Notes under the pieces: generated by a model
Databases searched by the model: none
The model's input: only the letters and a program-made list of their open reading frames with translations
Told to the model about the DNA's origin: nothing
Program-made: the position numbers and the translations under genes
Assembly: GCA_015655225.1 (NCBI GenBank)
Contig: JAATFK010000323.1
Location: 1-10,382 of the forward strand
Origin: Solirubrobacterales bacterium
GTDB lineage: Bacteria; Actinomycetota; Thermoleophilia; Solirubrobacterales; Solirubrobacteraceae
DNA: 10,382 nt
Reading direction: 5' to 3'
In this document: positions 1-6,257 of the stretch, piece after piece
Numbering within the stretch: position 1 is the first letter of the stretch
Layout of the letters: each line of letters begins with the position of its first letter

Positions 1-498
1 AGCGTCGAGATGTGGGATCGCAACCACGCGATCCTGACGCGCGGCTACTTCCTCGTCGCGCGCGAGGCGTTCAAGCTGCTGCGGCGCCAGGGCACGGCCG
101 GCAGCGTCGTCTTCATCGCGTCGAAGAACGCGCTGGTGGCGGGCAAGAACGCGGCCGCCTACTCGTCCGCGAAGGCGGCCGAGCTGCACCTCGCCCGCTG
201 TCTCGCGGAGGAGGGCGGCGGCGCCGGCATCCGCGTCAACGTGGTCAACCCGGACGCGGTCCTGCAGGGCTCGAGAATCTGGGGCTCGTCGTGGCGCGAG
301 GAGCGCGCGGCGGCGTACAACATCGACCCCGACGAGCTGGAGGCGCACTACAGGGCCCGCACGACCCTGAAGGTGAACATCCTCCCGCAGGACATCGCGC
401 AGGCGGTGCTCCACTTCGCCTCGCCGGTCCGCTCCGGCAAGAGCACCGGCAACATCCTCAACGTGGACGGCGGCGTCCCGGCCGCCTACTCGCGCTGA
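1..498 (+). CDS. Short-chain dehydrogenase, C-terminal part; probably the dehydrogenase half of a bifunctional rhamnulose-1-phosphate aldolase/alcohol dehydrogenase (5' end outside window)
   Basis: The reading frame is open from base 1 and ends at TGA 496-498, giving about 165 residues. It carries the second half of a classical SDR Rossmann domain: a VVFIASKNAL strand with the catalytic Ser, then the YSSAK catalytic Tyr-x-x-x-Lys, then IRVNVVNPDAV after the active site, and a C-terminal GNILNVDGG motif that closes the fold. The segments QGSRIWGSSWREERAAAYNI and STGNILNVDGGVPAAYSR resemble the C-terminus of the roughly 700-residue bifunctional aldolase/SDR proteins (RhaD/YuxG type) of L-rhamnose catabolism. 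In that family the SDR half oxidises lactaldehyde with NAD. The aldolase half would lie upstream and is not visible, so a stand-alone SDR remains possible. The SDR family call is firm; the rhamnose assignment is recognition from memory. ATG 10-12 is an internal methionine, not a supported start. Confidence 0.85.
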   Translation, partial: SVEMWDRNHAILTRGYFLVAREAFKLLRRQGTAGSVVFIASKNALVAGKNAAAYSSAKAAELHLARCLAEEGGGAGIRVNVVNPDAVLQGSRIWGSSWREERAAAYNIDPDELEAHYRARTTLKVNILPQDIAQAVLHFASPVRSGKSTGNILNVDGGVPAAYSR

Positions 499-522
499 TC
501 AGACTCCGTCCCGGGGCGTCGT

Positions 523-565
523 ACGAAAAGAGCCGCGCCCGATGTCTGGGCGCGGCTCCTTTCGT
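523..565. terminator. Bidirectional intrinsic terminator between convergent genes
   Basis: Left arm 523-540 (ACGAAAAGAGCCGCGCCC) and right arm 548-565 (GGGCGCGGCTCCTTTCGT) pair over 18 bp with a single mismatch around a 7-nt loop (GATGTCT). The inner 11 bp are perfect and GC-rich. On the minus strand the GC core is followed at once by TTTTCG, and on the plus strand by CTTTCGTTC, so each direction has a short T-rich tail. The hairpin starts 24 nt after the dehydrogenase stop and lies 15 nt beyond the stop of the DUF4389 gene on the other strand, the expected place for a shared terminator of two convergent genes. Confidence 0.88.
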
Positions 566-580
566 TCAGCGGGGAGTGGG

Positions 581-1201
581 TCAGGCGGTCGGCGCGGGGA
601 AGCCGCCGGTCGACTCGATCGCGCGCTCCCCGTTGTCGTCGGCGGAGAGGGGCGGGAAGTCCTCGGTCAGGAGGAGGTGGAACGTCTGCGCGCGCGCCTG
701 GTAGGCGAGCGCGGTCTTCGTGATGCTGAAGAGGCCCTGCGGCTGGCGGCCGATGATCACGATCGTGACCCAGGAGAGGATCGCGACCACGCGGCTGAGG
801 AGCATCATCAGGTACAGGACGATCACGACCGGGATCAACAGGATCGCGCGGAAGAACGTTCTGAGGCGGCTGTACTTCGGCAGCGGGCGGCCGATCACGA
901 GCCGGATCGGATACTGGGGATCCTCGCCGCCGCCGAACGGCGGCAGCTCGTCGGTCATCAGATGCTGGAAGGCGAAGACCCGCGCGATGTTGCGCGACGC
1001 CGATGCGCTGACGTTGTAGAGACCCTCGGGGTAGCGACCGGTGACCACGATCGCGAACCAGGCGATCACGGTGCAGACGAAGGCGGCAAGACCCCAGAAC
1101 GCGGCCACGATCAGCCACGGAATCGAGATCAGGCCGCGAAAGAACGTGGAAAGTCGACTCCGCTGCTCGACGTAGTCGGCCTCGTAGGCCACGGGGTACA
1201 T
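581..1201 (-). CDS. DUF4389 family membrane protein with two homologous halves
   Basis: This 206-residue protein starts at ATG 1201-1199, preceded by a GGGAGG ribosome site with a 9-nt gap. It has two internal repeats. Residues about 6-89 and 98-186 both follow the pattern SRL-x-TFFR, a hydrophobic double span, a W-x-x-IV segment, GR-x-P-x-GL, an AR motif, F-x-x-L-(M/L)-T and a terminal PP. Hydrophobic stretches lie at about 24-54 and 117-150, probably two hairpin-like membrane insertions, with the GRYPEGL and GRQPQGL loops on one side. I recognise the family as DUF4389, common in actinobacteria and without an assigned biochemical role. No enzyme motif is visible. It is transcribed alone toward the terminator at 523-565, with a 188-bp leader upstream that contains a palindrome. 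The family call is fairly sure; the function is unknown. Confidence 0.85.
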   Translation of the reverse strand: MYPVAYEADYVEQRSRLSTFFRGLISIPWLIVAAFWGLAAFVCTVIAWFAIVVTGRYPEGLYNVSASASRNIARVFAFQHLMTDELPPFGGGEDPQYPIRLVIGRPLPKYSRLRTFFRAILLIPVVIVLYLMMLLSRVVAILSWVTIVIIGRQPQGLFSITKTALAYQARAQTFHLLLTEDFPPLSADDNGERAIESTGGFPAPTA

Positions 1202-1210
1202 CTGTGAGCA

Positions 1211-1216
1211 CCTCCC
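1211..1216 (-). promoter_or_regulatory. Ribosome binding site of the DUF4389 gene
   Basis: The minus strand reads GGGAGGTGCTCACAG directly before ATG at 1201. This strong GGGAGG site with a 9-nt gap fixes the start codon. It contrasts with the peptidase and response-regulator genes, which show no such site. Confidence 0.8.
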
Positions 1217-1328
1217 GGGTGCGTTGAGAGAAGACGCCGCGGACCAGACGTTTCGAATGGCGCACAGCGGGAACTTGGTCACAGTTTCGGCAGATCGCCG
1301 CTGCCGCTTGAGTGTGATTCCGGTCTGG

Positions 1329-1346
1329 GTGTGCCGATCGGCACAC
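1329..1346. promoter_or_regulatory. Perfect 18-bp palindrome, candidate operator
   Basis: GTGTGCCGATCGGCACAC is identical to its reverse complement over all 18 bases. It lies 128 bp upstream of the DUF4389 start and 43 bp downstream of the peptidase stop. No T-tract follows on either strand, so it looks more like a dimeric repressor or activator site than a terminator. As a hairpin it would have a 7-bp stem and a 4-base GATC loop. Which regulator would bind it is not visible from the window. Confidence 0.5.
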
Positions 1347-1389
1347 AAACGCTCGCGTGTCGCACGCGATCCCCTGCGGGGCGGTCGAT

Positions 1390-3321
1390 TCAGGGCGTCG
1401 CGCGGGCCGCCGCGAGGGCCTGCCGCGAGAAGGCCGCGAGCTTGAGCGAGCCCCAGCCGGTCACCGGGTCGTAGCTTCTCGACGAGGAGAAGGCACCGAG
1501 CGGCGTCCCGCCGCCGGCGTCGCTCGGCAGGATGACGCCGACGTCGTTGGAGCCGCTCGTCACGTCGTTCAGCACCGCGTGGGCGTGGGGCCCGCGCGCG
1601 AGCGAATAGATCAGCGGGTTCGCGAAGCCGAGCGGCCGCTGCCCGTGCAGGCGCGCCTCCTGGTCGGCGAGCGCGATCCCGGCCGCCGTCAGCGGGGTCG
1701 CGGCGCTCGTGCCGCCGAACGTCTGCCAGCCGCCGCTGGGCAGCGTCGCGCTGTCGCAGTCGGCCGCGGTGCAGAAGATCGCGTAGCCGGGGAGGAGGTC
1801 GGCCAGCGCGGCGACGTCCGGCACCGCGCGCGTCACGTCGTTTCCGGTGCTCGGCGTCAGGCCCGGGCCGCGCTGCCACCAGGGCCGGTCGAAGATCACG
1901 CTGAGGCCGCCGCCGGTCGCGCCCAGGGTCGCGGGAGCGTCGTTCCAGGCGACCTCGCTCGCGATCGTGTTGCGCGCGGTCAGCTGGAGGTTGGTGCCGC
2001 CGACGGCGGTCACCGACGGCAGCGCCGCCGGCACGTTGACCGCCAGCAGCGGGGGCTTCGCCTGCGGGCTGGCGCACGCCGCGCTGCCGCTGTCGCCGGA
2101 GGAGGCGAGCACGCTGATGCCGGCGCCGGCGGCGACCTCGAAGACGTCCTCCAGCGCGCGGATGCCGATCACCTCGCCGGTCAGCCCGGGCTCGCAGATC
2201 CCGAGCGAGATGGAGATCACGTTCGGACGGGTGCGCGGGTTCGCGATCGCGGCGGCGGCGGCGCCGAGCAGGCCGGCCGCCGTGCCGGGACTGGCGTAGA
2301 CGTGGATGCCCCGCAGGCCAGGGGCGGCGGCGCTCAGCACCTCGAGGTCGAGCGTCGTCTCGTCGCCGGCGGCGGGGAAGCGCCGCAGCCCGACCGCATG
2401 GGCCTGGATCGGCGGGACCCGCACGCCGAAGCAGCGGCCGAAGGTCGCGACGTCGCTCGGGTTGAAGCCGTCGGTCTCCAGCACCGCGACGCGCTCACCC
2501 TCGCCCCGCAGCCCGCGGGCGTGCAGGGCGGCCTGACCGTAGGCGGTCAGGTACTGGTTCGGCGTGAAGCCGCTGAAGCCCGCGACGGTCGCGTTGCGCC
2601 CGGCGGCACAGCCGGCCGGCGTGCCGGTGCGGACGAAGCCAGAGCCGATCAGCGCTCTGAGTCTCGCTCGCTGGGCGGGGGAGATGTCGGCGCCGGAGGC
2701 GCCGCCCGTGCCCGCGGCGGCGCCGGCGCCGTAGGCGCGCGGGCGCGGCGAGGTCGAGGGTGGCGGCGCCGCGGCGGGCGTGCGCGACAGCAGCGCGACG
2801 CCGGTCACCGACCCGCGCAGCCCGGCCGGAACCGGCAGCGCGGCACCGGCGCTGGCCGCGCGGGCCACGCCGCCGCCAAGCGCCCGTCCGACCTGCGCCG
2901 CCGTCCCGCTCGCGACCACGTACGTGCCGGTCGGGCCGACCGTCGCGTGGAGCCGGCGCGCGCCGAGCCAGGCGGTCACGGCGCGCTTCGACCGCGGCGT
3001 CGCCCCGTAGCGCGCGGCGAGCCGCTCGACCGTCGCGTAGTGACGGTAGTCGGGTGACGACGGGTCGGAGACCGAGCGGACGAACCGCTGCAGCCCGGAC
3101 TGCGCCCGCAGCGCCAGCAGCACCTGCTCGGTCGCGCCGCGGTCGAGGCTCTCGGCCCGGGTCGGCGCGGCCGCGCCGGCGGCGGTCGGAAGGAGCCCGG
3201 CCACCGTGGCGCCCGCCGCGACCAGCACGGCGACGCGGCGGACCGAGCGGGCGCGCCGGGGCGCGGCGCGCCGGGTCGCGATGGGGTGGGACGGGGGTGT
3301 CTGCGAGCGAGGGGCGAACAT
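1390..3321 (-). CDS. Secreted S53 family serine-carboxyl peptidase (sedolisin / pro-kumamolisin type)
   Basis: This 643-residue preproprotein begins at ATG 3321-3319. The N-terminus is Arg-rich, followed by a hydrophobic signal segment (about residues 29-50, ending PTAAGA), so export is predicted. Residues about 55-180 form the activation propeptide (QRFVRSVSDPSSPDYRHY is typical). A Pro/Ala/Gly-rich linker (180-212) leads to the catalytic domain. The sedolisin residues are all present: Glu321 and Asp325 in DETTLDLE, oxyanion Asp410 in SSGDSGS, and nucleophile Ser539 in GGTSAATP. The C-terminal NDVTSG...YDPVTGWGS (586-624) matches the calcium site of the family. These enzymes are endopeptidases usually most active at acid pH, matured by self-cleavage. 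A TTG in frame at 3354 would add 11 residues, but ATG is preferred because TAGCCT sits 8 nt before it. The gene stands between its own promoter and the DUF4389 leader. Family certain; substrate unknown. Confidence 0.93.
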   Translation of the reverse strand: MFAPRSQTPPSHPIATRRAAPRRARSVRRVAVLVAAGATVAGLLPTAAGAAAPTRAESLDRGATEQVLLALRAQSGLQRFVRSVSDPSSPDYRHYATVERLAARYGATPRSKRAVTAWLGARRLHATVGPTGTYVVASGTAAQVGRALGGGVARAASAGAALPVPAGLRGSVTGVALLSRTPAAAPPPSTSPRPRAYGAGAAAGTGGASGADISPAQRARLRALIGSGFVRTGTPAGCAAGRNATVAGFSGFTPNQYLTAYGQAALHARGLRGEGERVAVLETDGFNPSDVATFGRCFGVRVPPIQAHAVGLRRFPAAGDETTLDLEVLSAAAPGLRGIHVYASPGTAAGLLGAAAAAIANPRTRPNVISISLGICEPGLTGEVIGIRALEDVFEVAAGAGISVLASSGDSGSAACASPQAKPPLLAVNVPAALPSVTAVGGTNLQLTARNTIASEVAWNDAPATLGATGGGLSVIFDRPWWQRGPGLTPSTGNDVTRAVPDVAALADLLPGYAIFCTAADCDSATLPSGGWQTFGGTSAATPLTAAGIALADQEARLHGQRPLGFANPLIYSLARGPHAHAVLNDVTSGSNDVGVILPSDAGGGTPLGAFSSSRSYDPVTGWGSLKLAAFSRQALAAARATP

Positions 3322-3329
3322 GGCCGGCG

Positions 3330-3335
3330 AGGCTA
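3330..3335 (-). promoter_or_regulatory. Probable -10 box of a leaderless promoter for the S53 peptidase gene
   Basis: On the minus strand TAGCCT is followed by 8 nt (CGCCGGCC) and then ATG. There is no Shine-Dalgarno-like sequence in that gap. TANNNT at 7-10 nt before a start codon is the usual layout of leaderless transcripts in actinobacteria. The same hexamer with the same 8-nt gap precedes the response regulator at 8445. No convincing -35 was found. Confidence 0.6.
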
Positions 3336-3432
3336 TCCGCGCGATGCGGGGCAACGTGCCACGACCGGCCGACTGCCGAATTTGCTCAGCTTTCGCTCCC
3401 GAAAACGGTACGGCGATTGTCGGTTCGCGCGT

Positions 3433-3846
3433 TCAGACGGCTGCCGGCGGCGTCGCGAGGCCGGCGTCGCACAGCGCGCCGTCGCCGCTCACGAGTCGCA
3501 GCCCGCGCGACTCGGCGACCGCCGCGTAGGCGGCGTCGTACAGCGTCAGCTCGCGCACGTCGGCCAGCTCCAGGGCGCGCCGGCGCTCGGCGGGCGACGG
3601 GACCAGCGGGGGCGCCCCCGCGATCGTGAGGACCGCGGCGACGAGCCCCTCGGCGTCGTCGGCGTCGCGGCGCCAGTCGCGCAGGACGACGTTGCCGACC
3701 TCGTAGACGGTCAGGTCGAGCAGCCGCAGCTCCAGCTCGCGCCGCCGCCGGCGCTCCACGAGCACCGTGGCGGCGGCGTGGTCCGGCTCGCGCTCGGCGC
3801 GAGCCCAGGCGAGCCAGACCGAGCTGTCGAGCAGCAGGACGCTCAC
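3433..3846 (-). CDS. PIN-domain (VapC-like) nuclease, no antitoxin visible
   Basis: This 137-residue protein has the four acidic residues of a PIN active site in the usual order and spacing: Asp7 in LLLDSSVWL, Glu49 in TVYEVGNV, Asp104 in TLYDAAYAAVAE and Asp122 in LVSGDGAL. The family are Mg-dependent ribonucleases, most often VapC toxins that cleave tRNA or rRNA. The start is GTG 3846-3844, 18 nt after the stop of the 55-residue membrane protein gene. No clear ribosome site is seen, so coupling to the upstream gene is plausible. A VapB-type antitoxin (roughly 70-80 residues, DNA-binding) would be expected directly upstream or overlapping, and none is present. It therefore appears as the last gene of the glycan-type run. 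It could be an orphan toxin, a toxin whose partner lies elsewhere, or a PIN protein with another RNA role. Confidence 0.85.
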   Translation of the reverse strand: MSVLLLDSSVWLAWARAEREPDHAAATVLVERRRRRELELRLLDLTVYEVGNVVLRDWRRDADDAEGLVAAVLTIAGAPPLVPSPAERRRALELADVRELTLYDAAYAAVAESRGLRLVSGDGALCDAGLATPPAAV

Positions 3847-3864
3847 GTCCGGGAGAGTGCGCGA

Positions 3865-4032
3865 CTAGAGGAGCAGCTCGCGCGCGACGACGATCGCGGC
3901 GATCAGCAGGACGATCCCGATTTCCCACAGCAGCAGCTGCCTCTCCGAGCGCCGCTCGCGCCGCAGGTCGAGCTCGGCCGCGGTCGGGGGTGCCGCCTCG
4001 GGCGGCGCCGGAAGGGACGGCGGCCGCTTCAC
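3865..4032 (-). CDS. 55-residue proline-rich single-span membrane protein coupled to the glycosyltransferase
   Basis: The GTG start (4032-4030) overlaps the glycosyltransferase TGA (4031-4029) in a GTGA junction, with a GGGGGA-like site 6 nt before it. The stop is TAG 3867-3865. The protein has a Pro/Ala-rich N-terminus (residues 4-18), a charged stretch with ELDLRRERRSER (20-31) and a C-terminal hydrophobic span of about 17 residues (33-49: LLLWEIGIVLLIAAIVV) ending RELLL. The positive charges before the span suggest a cytoplasmic N-terminus. I do not recognise a family. Its placement is like that of small membrane subunits (PgaD, IcaD) that accompany processive glycosyltransferases, but those are larger, so the analogy is positional only. 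The overlap, the membrane span and a composition unlike random translation support it as a real gene. Confidence 0.7.
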   Translation of the reverse strand: MKRPPSLPAPPEAAPPTAAELDLRRERRSERQLLLWEIGIVLLIAAIVVARELLL

Positions 4033-5510
4033 GCGAGGTCCCCCACGGTGCCGGTCTTCTCCGTCTTCTCCCAGCGCATCTCCTTGCCCTGCAGCTCCTT
4101 CACGTAGGCGGCCGTCTGGACCGCGCAGAGCAGCGGGCCGAAGCCGACGAGGTAGAGCAGCGGCGCGACGAGGAAGCGGAGGTGACCGGACTTGTCGAGC
4201 TGCTTGATCAGCCAGGCGGCCAGCATCGAGGCCGACAGCCACACGTAGGTGAACAGCTGGATCGCCTGCGAGAGGCCCGCGTGCGGGTCGATCCCGAGGT
4301 CGCGGAGGCCGTCGGCCGCGTAGCGGTCGAAGAGCGGCGGATAGACGGCGTAGGCGATGATCAGGAGGCTGATCGCGCCCGGGAACAGCAGCCCCTCGCG
4401 CCACACGCGCCGTGCCGAGTCGCGGTCGAGCGCGAACGCCGACAGCGTGACGAACAGGTACGTCACGAGCGTGATCGCCCAGAGCGCCTTGAAGACCTCC
4501 TGCGCGAGCGTGCGGTCGACGAAGTAGAGCGCCAGCAGGCTCGCCGACGAGGTGAGCATGAAGACCGGCATCAGGAAGACCGAGAACCAGATCAGGCCGA
4601 AGCCGATGCCGCCGAGCGGGCCGCTCTCGCGCCGCAGCCAGACGTGCCGGAAGCGCAGCGTCACCTGGACGTTGCCGCGTCCCCAGCGGACCCGCTGCTT
4701 CCACAGCCCGAGCACGTCGCCGGGCTCCTCGGCCCAGACGATTGCGTGCGGCTCGAAGACGACCCGCATCCCCGCGAGCTGGACGGTGATCGTCGTGACG
4801 GTGTCCTCCGCCAGCGTCTCGGTGTTGATCGCGCCGCCGATCGCCTCGAGGCTCTCGCGTCGCAGCAGCTGCGCCCCGCCCGCCAGGCACGCCTGCGCGC
4901 CGAGCACGTTCTGCGCCCGCCGCGCGCCCGCCTGCGCGGTCACGTACTCGTAGCCGACGAACCGCTTCATCCAGTTGGCGGGCCGGCTGCCCTCCTTGAT
5001 GTAGCCCATCACGGCGCCGATCTCGGGGTCGGCGAAGTTGCGCGTCATGCGGCGCAGCGAGTCAGTCGTGAAGATCACGTCGGCGTCGATCACGAGCACC
5101 GCCTCATACCAGCCCTCGGCCTGGATCACCCGCAGCCCGTGGTTGATCGTGTGCGCCTTGCCCTCGCCGCCCTGCTCGCGTCGCAGGTGGAAGACGAGGC
5201 CGGGATGCTGCGCGGCCTTCGCGCGCAGGAGCGCCGGCGTCTCGTCCGTGCTGGCGTCGTCGACGACGTAGATCCGCAGGCGGTCGTGCGGGTATTCGAG
5301 TCTCGCCAGCTGGTCGACGGTGCGCTCGATCACGAGCGCCTCGTTCCAGGCCGGGATCACGATCGCGACGTTCGGATAGAACTCGCCCGCCGGCGTGCAC
5401 CGCGAGCGGAAGCCGTGCAGGCCGGCGAGCGCGAACTGGTAGCAGCCGGCGATCAGCGGGAGCGTGCCGGTCAGCACCAGCGCGATCAGGATCGCGGCGA
5501 GGAGGTGCAC
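4029..5510 (-). CDS. Processive family-2 glycosyltransferase (poly-beta-GlcNAc / hyaluronan / cellulose synthase-like membrane protein)
   Basis: This 493-residue membrane enzyme has an N-terminal span (about 3-25), a cytosolic GT-A domain (about 46-290), and some five hydrophobic segments at roughly 303-330, 342-362, 374-392, 416-435 and 446-468. All motifs of the inverting processive GT2 family are visible: VIPAWNE (51-57), Asp84-Asp85 in VVDDASTD, GEGKAHTINHG (115-125), the metal-binding Asp142-x-Asp144 in VIDADVI, the base in AEDT (Asp236), and Q272RVRW276, the acceptor-binding Q-(Q/R)-x-R-W motif. The family uses UDP-sugars to extend and often translocate a beta-linked polymer. The substrate cannot be read, but PgaC/IcaA-type poly-GlcNAc synthases share this size and layout, and a PIG-L deacetylase is in the same run. 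The start is GTG 5510, 12 nt after the PHP gene stop, without a clear ribosome site. It overlaps the 55-residue gene by 4 nt. Confidence 0.92.
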   Translation of the reverse strand: MHLLAAILIALVLTGTLPLIAGCYQFALAGLHGFRSRCTPAGEFYPNVAIVIPAWNEALVIERTVDQLARLEYPHDRLRIYVVDDASTDETPALLRAKAAQHPGLVFHLRREQGGEGKAHTINHGLRVIQAEGWYEAVLVIDADVIFTTDSLRRMTRNFADPEIGAVMGYIKEGSRPANWMKRFVGYEYVTAQAGARRAQNVLGAQACLAGGAQLLRRESLEAIGGAINTETLAEDTVTTITVQLAGMRVVFEPHAIVWAEEPGDVLGLWKQRVRWGRGNVQVTLRFRHVWLRRESGPLGGIGFGLIWFSVFLMPVFMLTSSASLLALYFVDRTLAQEVFKALWAITLVTYLFVTLSAFALDRDSARRVWREGLLFPGAISLLIIAYAVYPPLFDRYAADGLRDLGIDPHAGLSQAIQLFTYVWLSASMLAAWLIKQLDKSGHLRFLVAPLLYLVGFGPLLCAVQTAAYVKELQGKEMRWEKTEKTGTVGDLA

Positions 5511-5522
5511 GGCGGCGTCGGC

Positions 5523-6257
5523 TCAGCGCGCCGCCGGCGGCGCCAGATCGGCGAGCGCGTCGAGCACCGCGCGACCGTGCTGGTAGCGCCCGATCGTGTC
5601 GCTGCGGTGGCTGTCGGTGCTCAGCAGCAGCGGGACGCCGCGCTCCAGGAACGGTCGCAGGGCCGCCGCCGAGGGGGTCGCGTAGCGCTCGTTGACCTCG
5701 ATCCGGTTGCCGGTCGCGGCGGTCGCCTCGGCCAGCTCGGCGAGCAGCTCGGGAGCGACGTCCTCCGCCCGCAGGTCGAGCTTCGGCAGCACGCTGAAGA
5801 GGTGCGCGATCACGATCGGGACGTCGTGGCGGCGCAGCGCGTTCGCGGTCGACGTGAGCAGCGAGGCTAGCACCTCGTCGGCCGTCAGGGTGCCGTCGGC
5901 GATCGCGTCGCGGACCTCGCGCGGGTGGTGCGGGCCGTCGGCGAGCGGGACCTGGTGGTCGGCGGCGTAGACGACCTCGACGCCGTCGACCCACGGCGGC
6001 AGGTCGAGATGGCCGGCGCTGTCGAGCAGCTTCGCCTCGATCCCGCAGTGCAGCGTCAGCGCCGTCGTCGCGCGCACGCGCCGGACCTCCGCCACGTACG
6101 CCGGCAGCCAGTCGGTGTCGGCGCGCACGTGGTCGATGCAGGTCAGCTCGCGCAACCCTCGCGCCTCCGCCTCCCGGACGTTCTCCTCGATCGTGCCGGT
6201 GCCGTCGGAGAAGGTCGAGTGGGCGTGCATGTCCTGGGTCGGCGCCCACGTGCTCAT
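5523..6257 (-). CDS. PHP-domain metal-dependent phosphoesterase
   Basis: This 244-residue protein starts at ATG 6257-6255, which overlaps the ATP-grasp stop (ATGA junction) and has GGGAG 6 nt upstream. The metal ligands of a PHP fold are all in place: His11 and His13 in DMHAHSTFSDG (with Asp18), Asp42-His43 in CIDHVR, Glu74 in CGIEAKLLD, His101 in AADHQV, His152 in VIAHLF, and Asp215/His217 near the end in STDSHRSD. The family are TIM-like-barrel phosphoesterases (histidinol phosphatase, nucleotide and sugar phosphatases, and the CpsB/YwqE tyrosine phosphatases of capsule loci). No extra domain is present, so it is a stand-alone enzyme, and its length is within the family range. The context suggests a phosphorylated sugar intermediate or a regulatory phosphoprotein as substrate, but the sequence does not decide between them. 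Confidence 0.9.
   Translation of the reverse strand: MSTWAPTQDMHAHSTFSDGTGTIEENVREAEARGLRELTCIDHVRADTDWLPAYVAEVRRVRATTALTLHCGIEAKLLDSAGHLDLPPWVDGVEVVYAADHQVPLADGPHHPREVRDAIADGTLTADEVLASLLTSTANALRRHDVPIVIAHLFSVLPKLDLRAEDVAPELLAELAEATAATGNRIEVNERYATPSAAALRPFLERGVPLLLSTDSHRSDTIGRYQHGRAVLDALADLAPPAAR

Larger units (their letters stand above)
1202..1389 (-). promoter_or_regulatory. Intergenic leader of the DUF4389 gene
   Basis: These 188 bp separate the end of the S53 peptidase gene from the start of the DUF4389 gene. The stretch is less GC-rich than the flanking genes and has no coding pattern in any frame, as expected of a promoter region. I could not pick a -35/-10 pair with confidence. A GTGACC about 18 bp before ATTCGA on the minus strand (around 1283 to 1250) is only a weak candidate. 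No T-tailed terminator for the peptidase gene is visible here. The palindrome at 1329-1346 is listed separately. Confidence 0.5.

Noticed and set aside
1278..1318. TCACAG and GTGTGA half-sites, considered as a CRP-type site
   Set aside because: The halves are in the wrong order (TCACA before TGTGA) and about 30 bp apart, whereas a CRP site is TGTGA-N6-TCACA.
1357..3057. Long plus-strand reading frame (over 500 codons) antisense to the S53 peptidase
   Set aside because: It is Arg/Gly/Ala-rich low-complexity translation typical of the opposite strand of a GC-rich gene, with no recognisable motif. The minus strand has a complete peptidase.
3389..3406. Small inverted repeat (GCTTTCG, 4-nt loop, CGAAAAC) in the gap between the PIN and peptidase genes, considered as a terminator
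   Set aside because: The stem is only 7 bp with a G-T pair, and no T-tract follows on either strand. The signal is too weak to report as a feature.
3433..4032. The 55-residue protein and the PIN nuclease as a toxin–antitoxin pair
   Set aside because: The small protein is a membrane-anchored Pro-rich peptide without a DNA-binding fold, coupled to the glycosyltransferase rather than to the PIN gene. It does not resemble a VapB antitoxin.
3990..5870. Long plus-strand reading frame antisense to the glycosyltransferase and PHP genes
   Set aside because: The translation is dominated by Arg, Glu, Asp and His repeats without domain motifs. The minus-strand genes carry full motif sets and coupled starts.
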